This document shows, in pieces, positions 7,965 through 16,521 of a DNA stretch of 20,816 nt (positions are counted from its first letter, which is position 1; each line of letters starts with the position of its first letter). The position numbers were made by a program, and so were the translations under genes. Location of the stretch: NCBI GenBank assembly GCA_023429985.1, contig JAEZCV010000121.1, positions 1 through 20,816 of the forward strand, in the 5' to 3' direction. This DNA is from Bacteroidota bacterium (lineage in GTDB: Bacteria; Bacteroidota; Bacteroidia; Chitinophagales; Chitinophagaceae). The notes below the pieces were generated by a model, which had not been told where the DNA came from, made no database searches, and was given only the letters and a program-made list of their open reading frames with translations.

Positions 7965-9440
7965 ATGAGAACTTCAAATAAACTTACAGGAGCCGCCTTT
8001 ATACTGGCATTAAGTGTTCTTGTATTCTCGTGTAAGAAAAGTTTTGATGAACCCGTGGTTACAGGTGATGCCAATATTGTTGCCAATACAACCATTGCCC
8101 AATTGAAATCTTTATATACCACGCCCGGAACAACCGTAGCTGTTACCGATGATATTGTTATCAGTGGCATAGTTTCCATGGACGACAAGAGCGGGAACTT
8201 TTACCAGCAGATCGCCATACAGGATGAAACAGGTGGTATTTTATTAAGATTGTCGGGAAATAATTTATGGACAGATTACCCTGTGGGAAGAAGGATTTTT
8301 GTAAAGGCAAAAGGACTTTATCTTGGAGATTATGGAAGAATGATCCAGCTGGGTGGTGGAGTTGATATGATAGGGGGCGGTGTAACCTTACTGGCACGCA
8401 ATCTTCAACCCGAACATATTATTAAAGGAGATCTGAACCAGCCCTTAGAGCCAACCGTAGTTACAGTTGCACAGCTCACCACAGATCTTCACGATCCATA
8501 TGTAAATACCTTAGTAAAGTTGGAGAATTTCGAATTCTCTGCCGGCGACCTGAATAAGAATTATGCCGATCCAACAGCATCAGGAAACAGGATCATTCAG
8601 GGATGTACCAATCCAACAACCAACAGGTTAACATTAAGGACCAGCAACTTTGCAAATTTTGCTACACTACCGGTTGCGGAGGGTAATGGTGATATACTTG
8701 GAATATATTCTGTTTTCAACAATACAAAACAGTTTACCATCAGGGATACAACAGATGTGAGATTTTACGGACCGCGTTGTTCTGCAAGCGGTGGTATTTC
8801 AGGACCATCCATTAACCTGGGAGCAACTGCACCCTACACCATCAACTTCGATGGAATAGGAAGCACTTTGCCTTTGGGTGTATATGTTTCCACCACATCA
8901 TCATCAACTGCACTTGGCACAACCGCATCTTATGCAACAACCAAGGCTTCATGGAATGTAACATCTGCAGGCTTCAGGAATTTTGCGTCTGCCAACGGAC
9001 TGAATGCATCATCAACAACTTCACAACAGGATGCATCTACCAACCGTGCACTGGGTGTAAGGCAAACAGGAACACTTGAAATAGGTGGGGATCCCGGTGC
9101 TGCATTTATATTTTCCCTGGCGAATACCACAGGAAAGAATAACCTGCAAATGGAATTCGACCTGATGTCGCTCGATGCAGCAAGCAGTCGTACCACCACA
9201 TGGTCGGTTGATTATGCAATTGGAGATAATCCAACCAGCTTTACTGCTGCCAATGCAACAGGAACACTCACAACGGGAGGAACTACCTGGAGCAATAATA
9301 CCATTAATGTGAATTTACCGGCAGCGGTAAACAACCAGAATCAAAAAGTATGGATAAGGATAATTGCCCTAACTCCAACCACAGGAGGAGGCAGTCGTGC
9401 TTCCACTGCCATTGACGATGTAACATTCACCTGGAACTAA
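7965..9440 (+). CDS. DUF5689-domain lipoprotein, second paralogue
   Basis: 491 residues, 25 bp after the first paralogue. The lipobox is VFSC with Cys23, followed by KKSFDEPVV; charged residues right after the cysteine are the usual lipoprotein surface-export signal in Bacteroidota. Residues about 43-272 are DUF5689-like (TIAQLKSLYTT, DIVISGIVSMDD, QIAIQDETGGILLRL). Residues about 280-491 are the same C-terminal beta module as in the first paralogue (LGATAPYTINFDGIG, NRALGVRQTG, WSVDYAIGDNPTSF, VWIRIIAL, AIDDVTFTWN). The two proteins align end to end, with closer similarity in the C-terminal half. I infer a surface-exposed partner of the TonB receptor with a slightly different ligand preference from its twin. 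A stem-loop at 9451-9470 follows the stop and probably limits read-through into the giant gene. Confidence 0.85.
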   Translation: MRTSNKLTGAAFILALSVLVFSCKKSFDEPVVTGDANIVANTTIAQLKSLYTTPGTTVAVTDDIVISGIVSMDDKSGNFYQQIAIQDETGGILLRLSGNNLWTDYPVGRRIFVKAKGLYLGDYGRMIQLGGGVDMIGGGVTLLARNLQPEHIIKGDLNQPLEPTVVTVAQLTTDLHDPYVNTLVKLENFEFSAGDLNKNYADPTASGNRIIQGCTNPTTNRLTLRTSNFANFATLPVAEGNGDILGIYSVFNNTKQFTIRDTTDVRFYGPRCSASGGISGPSINLGATAPYTINFDGIGSTLPLGVYVSTTSSSTALGTTASYATTKASWNVTSAGFRNFASANGLNASSTTSQQDASTNRALGVRQTGTLEIGGDPGAAFIFSLANTTGKNNLQMEFDLMSLDAASSRTTTWSVDYAIGDNPTSFTAANATGTLTTGGTTWSNNTINVNLPAAVNNQNQKVWIRIIALTPTTGGGSRASTAIDDVTFTWN

Positions 9441-9450
9441 AAATATAATC

Positions 9451-9470
9451 AGCCGCAAGCAATTGCGGCT
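9451..9470 (+). terminator. Stem-loop with GCAA tetraloop between lipoprotein and giant gene
   Basis: A perfect 8-bp stem (agccgcaa / ttgcggct) closes on the four-base loop gcaa, a stable GNRA-type tetraloop. It starts 10 bases after the stop at 9440 and ends 20 bases before the ATG at 9491. Only three T residues follow, so it is a weak terminator or an attenuator/mRNA stabiliser that would set different levels for the upstream genes and the giant protein. Confidence 0.55.
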
Positions 9471-9490
9471 TTCACTATTAAGCCTACTGC

Positions 9491-12400
9491 ATGAAAAAGT
9501 TTTACACGCTCTTTTTATTGTCTTTGATAAGTTTTACAGGCTGGGGACAGCTGTTGATGCACGATGCATTTGATTATCCCGCCGATGCCACAAATGGTTT
9601 GAGTGCACAAAGTGGCGGTTTATGGCTGGTATTGAATTCCGGTGATTCAATACTTGTGGAAGCGGGAAGCCTCAGTTATCCGGGTCTTGCTGCATCTACA
9701 GGAAACAAGATCAGTTTTGCTGGCACAGGCGCCGATTATTACCGTGCATTTGCATCCCAGACAGCCGGAACTGTTTATTCTTCATTTATTCTGAACGTTA
9801 CAGATGTTAGTTCGTTAAATACAACTGGAGGATATTTTGTTGCATTCATAGCAGAAAGTTCAACAACACTCTACGGGGCTGCTATATGGGCAAGACAGGG
9901 AACAACAGCAGGCAGTTTTAATATTGGGATTTCCCCCAGAACTTCAGCCACAACAATTGTATGGCTTCCGGGTGATTTAACAACTAACACCAATTACTTT
10001 TTAGTTACTTCCTATGAATTGGTATCAGGAGCAGGAAATGATGTTGCACAGCTCTGGCTCAATCCTTCATTAGGGGGAACCATGCCTGCGGCTGATGCTA
10101 CCGTAACAAATACAGGAGGAGCAGATTTATCTTCTGTAGAAAAATTTCTCTTCAGGCAGGCTACCAATACTACCACGCCTGGTGTTCAAATAGATGAAGT
10201 ACGCGTAGGAAATACCTGGGCCGATGTAACCCCAGCTGGTGTTGCCATTTCCGATCCAACAACAACATCTATTTCTCCTTCATCTGCAACGGCAGGCGGA
10301 GCAGGATTCAACTTAACAGTTAACGGAACCAATTTCGTTGACGGACAATCAACCGTAACCTGGAACGGCACACCACGCACTACAACATTTGTGAGTGCCA
10401 CAGAACTTACAGCAGTAATTGATGCAGCCGATATTGCTGCTCCGGGAACCGCAGATGTAGGTGTTACTACAACAGGTGCTGCCAATCCATCCAACACACA
10501 AACATTTACTATTAATACTCCGGCTACACCATTGATCTCTGCAACAACATTGGCAGCCTTCGGTGATGTTTGCATCAACCAGAATTCTTTACCTGCTTCA
10601 TTTACTATAACAGGTTCTAACCTTACGGCAGCCGATATTACAGTGGCTGCATTGAGTGGCTATTCTTATTCACTTACATCCGGTGGAACTTATACTTCAA
10701 CATTAACCATTCCGCAAACAGGTGGAAGTTTTTCAGAAGAAGTATTCGTGATATTCAATCCAACCGCAGTACAAAGCTATGATGGTGACATTGTAGTCAG
10801 TGGCGGTGGTGCATCTTCCATAAATGTTGCAGCTTCAGGTGCTGGTATCAATACGGAACCAGTAGTTACTGCAGGTATGGCAACGGGCATAACGAATAAT
10901 GGTGCAACTATTCCAGGTAACATTACAACAGAAGGTTGTGGAACCATCACGGCCTATGGGGTTGAATACAGCACTACTGCAGGGTTTGCAAACGGTTCGG
11001 GTACACAGGTTGCTGCTACCAACCTTTCTGCAGGAAGTTTTTCAGCCGACCTTACCGGTTTATCTTCCAATACAACTTATTATTATAAAACCTATGTTAC
11101 CAATGCTGGCGGTACATTCTACAGCAGCGAGGCGAGTTTCAATACCACAGGTTCTGTTCCCACAACACCTGTTGCAACTGCAGCTACAAATATTACAACA
11201 ACCGGTTTCACTGCCAACTGGAATGCAGTAGCTGGTGCCACTAATTATTTCCTTGATGTTTACACAATGGGGCCATCTACCGATACGGTTGTGGGATGGA
11301 ATACATCGTTAAATACATCGGCAAGTATCACTGCTGATGAAGGAAATACAAATAATGTGGGAATTCAAACAATAACCACAAATGCAACCGGTACAATTTC
11401 ACATCCGGGCGGACCAACTGGAAGTGCAGGTGTGAATGCCTTTTCTGTTTCCACAACAGGATGGGACAATGGTACTGATACCAAATACTGGATGATTGAT
11501 ATGAACACAACCGGTGTTACCGGTATGACGCTGTCATCAAAACAGGGATCTTCCAATACAGGTCCAGCTAATTTTAAAATACAATACCGTGTAGGTGGTT
11601 CAGGTACATGGACAGATGTTCCGGGTGGAATAGTTACCATTACAACACCTCCAAGTGTAGGTAATCCTGCAACTTTTTACGGACCTGAGAACCTTCCTTT
11701 GCCTTCTGATGCTGATAACCAGCCGCTGGTTTCTATCAGGTGGATCATGACTTCTGACGTTTCTGTAAATAATGGCGTAGTAGCTTCCGGTGGTGCCAGC
11801 AGGATATCTGCCATATATGTGAAGACTGCCGGCACGGGTACAGTTCCTGTTTATGTAACAGGATACCAGAACCTGGATGTGGCCAATGTTACTTCATACG
11901 ATGTAACCGGACTGACTCCTAATACAGATTATTATTATGTAGTAAGAGCCGCCAACCTTGCGGGTTCTTCACCTTCAAGTAATGAAATTTCGGTAACAAC
12001 TCTTTCCGGTGCTGCTCCCTCACTGGTAGCCACAACCGTAAATAGTTTTGGAAATATCGTAGTTGGACAGGCGTCCACATCACAATCATTTACCATTACA
12101 GGCGCCGACCTTACAGGAGCTCCTGGTGATATTACTGTCACTGCACCTTCAGCGGATTTTGAAGTGTCCGCCGATGATGTAAACTGGGGACCAACAGCAG
12201 CTATTCCATATACATCATCATCGTTAGCAGCTACTACGGTTTATGTAAGATTTACTCCACAGGCAACAGGCTTGAGATCTGGTGATGTAACCATTTCTGG
12301 TGGTGGGGCCAATACAACCGTTGCTGTGAGTGGAACGGGCGATACGCCTGCCATTCCGGTTGCACCGGTTGCAACTGCAGCCACCAACATTACTACCACA

Positions 12401-15400
12401 GGTTTCACTGCCAACTGGAATGCAGTAGCAGGAGCTACCAATTACTTCCTTGATGTGTACACCATGGGTGCTTCAATGGATACAGTAGTAGGCTGGAATT
12501 TTACAGATAATATATCAGCCAGTTTAACGGCAGATGAAGGAAATGCTAATAACATAGGTATTCAAACCATTACACATAACGGGCTCAATGTTATTTCATA
12601 TCCAGGCGGACCATCAGGAACGGGAGGCATTAATGCTTATACCGTTTCAGGAAATGGTTGGGATAATGGTGCAGATACCAAATACTGGATCATTGACATG
12701 AACACAACCGGTGTTACAGGTATGACCCTTTCATCTTTACAGGGTTCTTCCAATACTGGTCCTGCTAATTTTAAGATACAATATCGTGTAGGTGCTTCGG
12801 GTACGTGGACAGATGTTCCCGGTGGCGTAGTTACTATTACTTCACCTCCAAGTCCGGGTAATCCTGCAACCTTCTTTGGCCCTTCTGATCTTGCACTTCC
12901 AGCAGCGGTAGATAACCAGCCACTGGTTTCTATCAGGTGGCTGAGCACATCCAATACTTCGGTGAATGGATCTACCGTAGCACCAACTGGCACCAGCAGG
13001 ATATCTGCTATTTATGTGAAGACAGCAGGTTCGGGAATGGCACCTGTTTATGTTGCCGGATACCAGAACCTTGATGTGGGTAATGTTACTTCTTTTGATG
13101 TAACAGGATTGATGCCCAGCACTGATTATTATTATGTGGTAAGAGCAGCCAATGTTGCCGGGTCATCTGCAAACAGTAATGAAATTGCAGTAACTACCAT
13201 TGCAGGTGCTTTACCTTCTTTAACAACAACTACCGTAAATGATTTTGGTAATATCATTGTTGGACAAACATCCGCTTCACAATCTTTCACTATTTCCGGT
13301 GCTGATCTTAACGGCGCGCCGGGTAATATCACCATCACAGCACCTTCAGCCGATTTTGAAGTTTCTGCAGATGATGTGAACTGGGGTTCTACTGCAACCA
13401 TTCCATTTACTTCACCAACTCTGGCAGCAACAACTGTTTATGTAAGGTTCACTCCACAATCTGTAGGAGTGAAATCAGGTGACCTTACCATTTCGGGAGG
13501 TGGTGCCAACGCCACAGTTGCAGTAAGCGGAACAGGTGCATTGCCAGCTCCTCCTGTAGCGCCGGTGGCAACAGCAGCTACCAACATTACCACAACAGGA
13601 TTTACTGCAAACTGGAACCCGGTTGCAGGTGCAATTTCCTATGTGCTTGATGTATATACTATGGGATCGGGTTCCGGAACTTCAATGGTGGTAGGATGGA
13701 ATACATCTGACAACACAGCCGCATCGCAAATTGCTGATGAAGGCAATGCATTGAATGTGGGAATTCAATCAATTACCCCTGTAGGACTGAATGTAATTTC
13801 CTATCCCGGTGGTCCATCCGGAACAGGTGGCATCAATGCCTATTCAGTTTCCGGTAACGGCTGGGACAATGGTGCAGATACCAAGCATTGGATGATTGCA
13901 ATGAATACAACAGGTGTAACCGGATTAACATTGTCGTCATTACAGGGATCATCTAATACCGGTCCTGCTAATTTTAAAATACAATACCGTGTAGGTGCCA
14001 CCGGTGCATGGACAGACGTAACAGGGGGCGATGTAAATATAACTGTAGCACCAAGTCCGGGCAACCCTGCTACTTTCTTTGGTCCAACCGACCTTCCACT
14101 ACCGGCTGCTGTTGATAATCAAACAGAAGTTTATATCAGGTGGCTGATGACATCAAATACTTCGGTGAATGGTTCAACAGTAGCATCGGGAGGAACCAGC
14201 AGGATCTCTGCCATTTATATTAAAGGAAATCAAACGGGCAGTGTACCTGTATTTGTTCCGGGTTACCAGAACCTGAATGTTGGTAATGTATTGTCATATG
14301 ATGTAACAGGACTTCAGGACAATACTACCTATTATTACGTGGTGAGAGCCATCAATGACGGAGGTGCTTCACCAAATTCAAACGAGATCACGGTAACAAC
14401 AGCACCGGATCTGAATCCGAATTTATCTGCAACTGCACTGGCAGCATTTGGAGATGTTTGTATCAATACAACCGAGGAGCAATCATTCACATTAACAGGA
14501 AATAACCTTACAACAGATGATATAGCAATAGGTGCATTGGCAGGTTTCAGTTATTCAACCACTGCATCAGGAACATTTACCCCAACGCTTACTATTTCAC
14601 AGCCGGGAGGAAGTTTCAGTCAGCAGGTATTTGTAAGATTTGATCCCACAACTGTACAGGATTACAGTGGTAACATCACCATTACAGGAGGCGGCATTGC
14701 CAATCCTGTGAACATTGCAGTAACTGCAGCAGGTGTTGATAATGCACCAACTGTAACAACAGGGGGCGTAACCAATTTGAATATGACCACAGCTACGGCT
14801 GCAGGATCTATTTCAGATGATGGATGTACTGCTGTAACAGGATATGGAATTGAATACAGTACAACACAAGGCTTTACGCCAGGTACGGGAACGCAAACAG
14901 CTTCAACAAACCTGGCAGGTGGCAATTTTACATCTGATCTTACAGGCTTAACACTTAACACTACTTATTATTACCGTGCCTATGCTACAAATGCAACAGG
15001 AACAGGGTATGGTAATGAGCAAAGCTTTACCACGCTGCTTACACCACCGGTAAGCTTAACGGCAACTACACTTGCTGCATTTGGAGATGTATGCGCCAAC
15101 ACCACATCAGCTCCCGAATCATTTACATTAACAGGTGCAAACCTTACAACTGCTAATGTTGTGGTAGGGCCGTTGGCAGGCTATAGTTTCTCAACAACAG
15201 AAACAGGAACCTATACGCCAATACTAAGTATTACACAGCCTGGTGGCAACTTTAATCAGCAGGTATTTGTAAGGTTTAGTCCAACAGCCGCACAATCATA
15301 CAATGGTAACATTCCTGTTAGCGGTGGTGGTTCAACGCCATTTACAGTAGCTGCCAGCGGAACAGGTGTGGTAACACCACCATCTGTTATAACGGGCAAT

Positions 15401-15940
15401 GCTTCGGATATTACAACCAGTTCGGTATTACTTGAAGGAAGTATTGCCAGCGTAGGATGTTCCCCTGTAACAACTTATGGCATTGAATACAGTGGCATAC
15501 CAGGGTTTACTCCGGGATCGGGAACGCAGGTAAATGCAACCAATCTTGCCGGCGGTTTATTCTCGGTTAATGTTGCAGGACTGGTGCCAGGAACCACTTA
15601 TTATTACCGTGCCTATGCGAACAATGCAGGTGCCATTTCTTATGGAGATGAAAGGCAGTTTACGGTAGGAAGTATTCCAAATTCATTCACGGTGTACCCT
15701 GTACCGCAGAATCGTGGAGGGCAGTTGTTCTTCAGCATGAATAATTTGCGCCAGGGTAATCATACCATCAGTGTATTCAACAGTGCAGGACAGGAAGTGG
15801 TGCGCAGGCATTTCAATGTGCAGGGAAGCTTTATTAACCAAAGCATTACGCTGCCACATTCACTTGCTCCGGGAGTGTACAGGGTAAGGTTGAATGATGA
15901 TAAGGATGTAATTGACACGAGGACGATATTGGTGTTGTAG
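9491..15940 (+). CDS. Giant repetitive T9SS-secreted surface protein
   Basis: 2149 residues, rich in Thr, Ser, Gly and Ala. The signal peptide is MKKFYTLFLLSLISFTGWG. The order is: an N-terminal beta-sandwich region (about 20-250), an IPT/TIG-like domain (about 252-345), block B1 (348-558), block A three times (from 560, 959 and 1358), blocks B2 and B3 (from 1645 and 1856), and a T9SS sorting domain (about 2062-2149, with VYPVPQNRGG). Each A block is an FN3 domain split by a roughly 190-residue insert that begins after LDVYTMG and ends at SRISAIYVK; A1 and A2 also carry a trailing ASH-like domain. Each B block pairs an ASH-like domain (TTLAAFGDVC) with an FN3-like one (YGIEYST, TTYYYRAY). No catalytic motif was found. 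It is probably exported by T9SS and anchored or released as an adhesin or binding scaffold. Its insert modules resemble the C-terminal part of the upstream lipoproteins. Confidence 0.9.
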   Translation: MKKFYTLFLLSLISFTGWGQLLMHDAFDYPADATNGLSAQSGGLWLVLNSGDSILVEAGSLSYPGLAASTGNKISFAGTGADYYRAFASQTAGTVYSSFILNVTDVSSLNTTGGYFVAFIAESSTTLYGAAIWARQGTTAGSFNIGISPRTSATTIVWLPGDLTTNTNYFLVTSYELVSGAGNDVAQLWLNPSLGGTMPAADATVTNTGGADLSSVEKFLFRQATNTTTPGVQIDEVRVGNTWADVTPAGVAISDPTTTSISPSSATAGGAGFNLTVNGTNFVDGQSTVTWNGTPRTTTFVSATELTAVIDAADIAAPGTADVGVTTTGAANPSNTQTFTINTPATPLISATTLAAFGDVCINQNSLPASFTITGSNLTAADITVAALSGYSYSLTSGGTYTSTLTIPQTGGSFSEEVFVIFNPTAVQSYDGDIVVSGGGASSINVAASGAGINTEPVVTAGMATGITNNGATIPGNITTEGCGTITAYGVEYSTTAGFANGSGTQVAATNLSAGSFSADLTGLSSNTTYYYKTYVTNAGGTFYSSEASFNTTGSVPTTPVATAATNITTTGFTANWNAVAGATNYFLDVYTMGPSTDTVVGWNTSLNTSASITADEGNTNNVGIQTITTNATGTISHPGGPTGSAGVNAFSVSTTGWDNGTDTKYWMIDMNTTGVTGMTLSSKQGSSNTGPANFKIQYRVGGSGTWTDVPGGIVTITTPPSVGNPATFYGPENLPLPSDADNQPLVSIRWIMTSDVSVNNGVVASGGASRISAIYVKTAGTGTVPVYVTGYQNLDVANVTSYDVTGLTPNTDYYYVVRAANLAGSSPSSNEISVTTLSGAAPSLVATTVNSFGNIVVGQASTSQSFTITGADLTGAPGDITVTAPSADFEVSADDVNWGPTAAIPYTSSSLAATTVYVRFTPQATGLRSGDVTISGGGANTTVAVSGTGDTPAIPVAPVATAATNITTTGFTANWNAVAGATNYFLDVYTMGASMDTVVGWNFTDNISASLTADEGNANNIGIQTITHNGLNVISYPGGPSGTGGINAYTVSGNGWDNGADTKYWIIDMNTTGVTGMTLSSLQGSSNTGPANFKIQYRVGASGTWTDVPGGVVTITSPPSPGNPATFFGPSDLALPAAVDNQPLVSIRWLSTSNTSVNGSTVAPTGTSRISAIYVKTAGSGMAPVYVAGYQNLDVGNVTSFDVTGLMPSTDYYYVVRAANVAGSSANSNEIAVTTIAGALPSLTTTTVNDFGNIIVGQTSASQSFTISGADLNGAPGNITITAPSADFEVSADDVNWGSTATIPFTSPTLAATTVYVRFTPQSVGVKSGDLTISGGGANATVAVSGTGALPAPPVAPVATAATNITTTGFTANWNPVAGAISYVLDVYTMGSGSGTSMVVGWNTSDNTAASQIADEGNALNVGIQSITPVGLNVISYPGGPSGTGGINAYSVSGNGWDNGADTKHWMIAMNTTGVTGLTLSSLQGSSNTGPANFKIQYRVGATGAWTDVTGGDVNITVAPSPGNPATFFGPTDLPLPAAVDNQTEVYIRWLMTSNTSVNGSTVASGGTSRISAIYIKGNQTGSVPVFVPGYQNLNVGNVLSYDVTGLQDNTTYYYVVRAINDGGASPNSNEITVTTAPDLNPNLSATALAAFGDVCINTTEEQSFTLTGNNLTTDDIAIGALAGFSYSTTASGTFTPTLTISQPGGSFSQQVFVRFDPTTVQDYSGNITITGGGIANPVNIAVTAAGVDNAPTVTTGGVTNLNMTTATAAGSISDDGCTAVTGYGIEYSTTQGFTPGTGTQTASTNLAGGNFTSDLTGLTLNTTYYYRAYATNATGTGYGNEQSFTTLLTPPVSLTATTLAAFGDVCANTTSAPESFTLTGANLTTANVVVGPLAGYSFSTTETGTYTPILSITQPGGNFNQQVFVRFSPTAAQSYNGNIPVSGGGSTPFTVAASGTGVVTPPSVITGNASDITTSSVLLEGSIASVGCSPVTTYGIEYSGIPGFTPGSGTQVNATNLAGGLFSVNVAGLVPGTTYYYRAYANNAGAISYGDERQFTVGSIPNSFTVYPVPQNRGGQLFFSMNNLRQGNHTISVFNSAGQEVVRRHFNVQGSFINQSITLPHSLAPGVYRVRLNDDKDVIDTRTILVL
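10532..11167 (+). repeat. Block B1 of the giant protein (ASH-like plus FN3-like)
   Basis: Codes for residues 348-559, beginning LISATTLAAFGDVC. It is the diverged partner of blocks B2 and B3 further downstream. The three tandem A blocks separate it from B2, so the A array appears to have expanded inside an older B-type tandem series. Confidence 0.7.
11168..14403 (+). repeat. Three tandem A blocks in the giant gene, period 1197 bp
   Basis: The codons for PVATAATNITTTGF start at 11168, 12365 and 13562, so the period is exactly 1197 bp (399 codons) twice. Unit 3 stops after its FN3 half near 14403 and passes into block B2 instead of repeating the ASH-like part. DNA similarity is highest across the insert core (encoding SSNTGPANFKIQYRVG), where runs are nearly identical, so duplication or gene conversion is fairly recent. 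Confidence 0.85.
14423..15671 (+). repeat. Blocks B2 and B3 of the giant protein
   Basis: Two tandem units start at 14423 (LSATALAAFGDVC) and 15056 (LTATTLAAFGDVC), a 633-bp period (211 codons). Each holds an ASH-like domain with the QVFVRF motif and an FN3-like domain ending in TTYYYRAYA. They lead directly into the C-terminal sorting domain. Confidence 0.75.
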
Positions 15941-15997
15941 GGAGAGATTAAGGCGTTTAGTCGTTTAGTGCAACTCGCTTTCCGCTCTCACTCTTAG

Positions 15998-16033
15998 ATA
16001 AAGGCTCTGGTTTTCCAGGGCCTTTATTGTTTT
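15998..16033 (+). terminator. Strong intrinsic terminator after the giant gene
   Basis: A 13-bp stem (ataaaggctctgg / ccagggcctttat, one G-U pair) with a TTTT loop is followed by tgtttt. It lies 58 bp past the stop at 15940 and should end the receptor/lipoprotein/giant-protein transcription unit. Confidence 0.8.
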
Positions 16034-16057
16034 AAACAGATCGCAGATGATGTGGAA

Positions 16058-16211
16058 AATAGAACGCAGATGACACAGATTGGCCAGATGAGCGCAGATG
16101 GATCGAGTTAAAGCAAATAAAATTTTCCTCTTTCAGCACAATCAGAGACATATGCGTTCTATAAGGTATTATCTGCGTTCATCTGGCCAATCTTGTCATC
16201 TGCGTTCTATT
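16058..16211. repeat. Long inverted repeat of the 'cgcagatga' word type
   Basis: The left arm (16058-16099) and right arm (16171-16211) match at about 40 of 42 positions after reverse complementing, with one single-base gap. Both contain agaacgcagatgaca and attggccagatga. The 71-base spacer has no recognisable gene. The arms are built from a repeated word (cgcagat), and a related copy (tcgcagatgatg) lies just outside at 16041. Together with the next element this fills the 581-bp stretch 15941-16521, in which no gene is supported before the TTG-start ORF. Confidence 0.85.
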
Positions 16212-16221
16212 AAAGGATATG

Positions 16222-16451
16222 TTAATCCGCAAAGGAGCCAAAGAATGCGAAAAGGAAGCGCAAAGGGGCCCTATTCTACCTTATACAATTCCCGGAGCAG
16301 ACACGGACGAGATACGGAGCAGACACGGAGCAGATGCGTTCTGCTACGTATCTGCTCCGGCATAGCTGCGCCAAAGGTGCGGTGTTCTTATAAGCTGGAT
16401 GTTACTCCCTTCGCGTTTCATTTACGCAACCTTTGGCTCCTTTGCGGTTAA
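16222..16451. repeat. Nested palindrome: cgcaaag-type arms around a 13-bp hairpin
   Basis: The outer arms (16222-16268 and 16406-16451) match at roughly 37 of 46 positions; both carry ccgcaaaggagccaaag. Inside are tandem cggagcagacacgg words (about 16293-16330) and a hairpin, cggagcagatgcg (16326-16338) against cgtatctgctccg (16347-16359), 12 of 13 paired with an 8-base loop. Transcribed, this would fold into a long branched stem; as DNA it could extrude a cruciform. Confidence 0.8.
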
Positions 16452-16521
16452 TATTTTTAAGCACGCTCCACCTGATTCAAATCATTTATTACGCCCTTGG
16501 CAATTCTTACTTTTATTAAAC

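Noticed and set aside
3920..9440. Classic SusC/SusD polysaccharide locus
   Set aside because: No SusD-like RagB fold, no glycoside hydrolase and no N-terminal regulatory domain on the receptor.
10186..14961. Several minus-strand open frames of 60-130 residues
   Set aside because: All are antisense shadows of the giant protein, recurring at the same place in each repeat block.
16098..16451. A 117-residue plus-strand open frame
   Set aside because: It is composed almost entirely of the inverted-repeat arms and the cggagcag words; the Arg/Ser-rich translation reflects repeats, not coding selection.
16399..16521. N-terminal extension of the small acidic/His protein from ATG 16399
   Set aside because: The extension is read from the cgcaaag-type repeat arm, and the TTG at 16522 begins a proper export signal.
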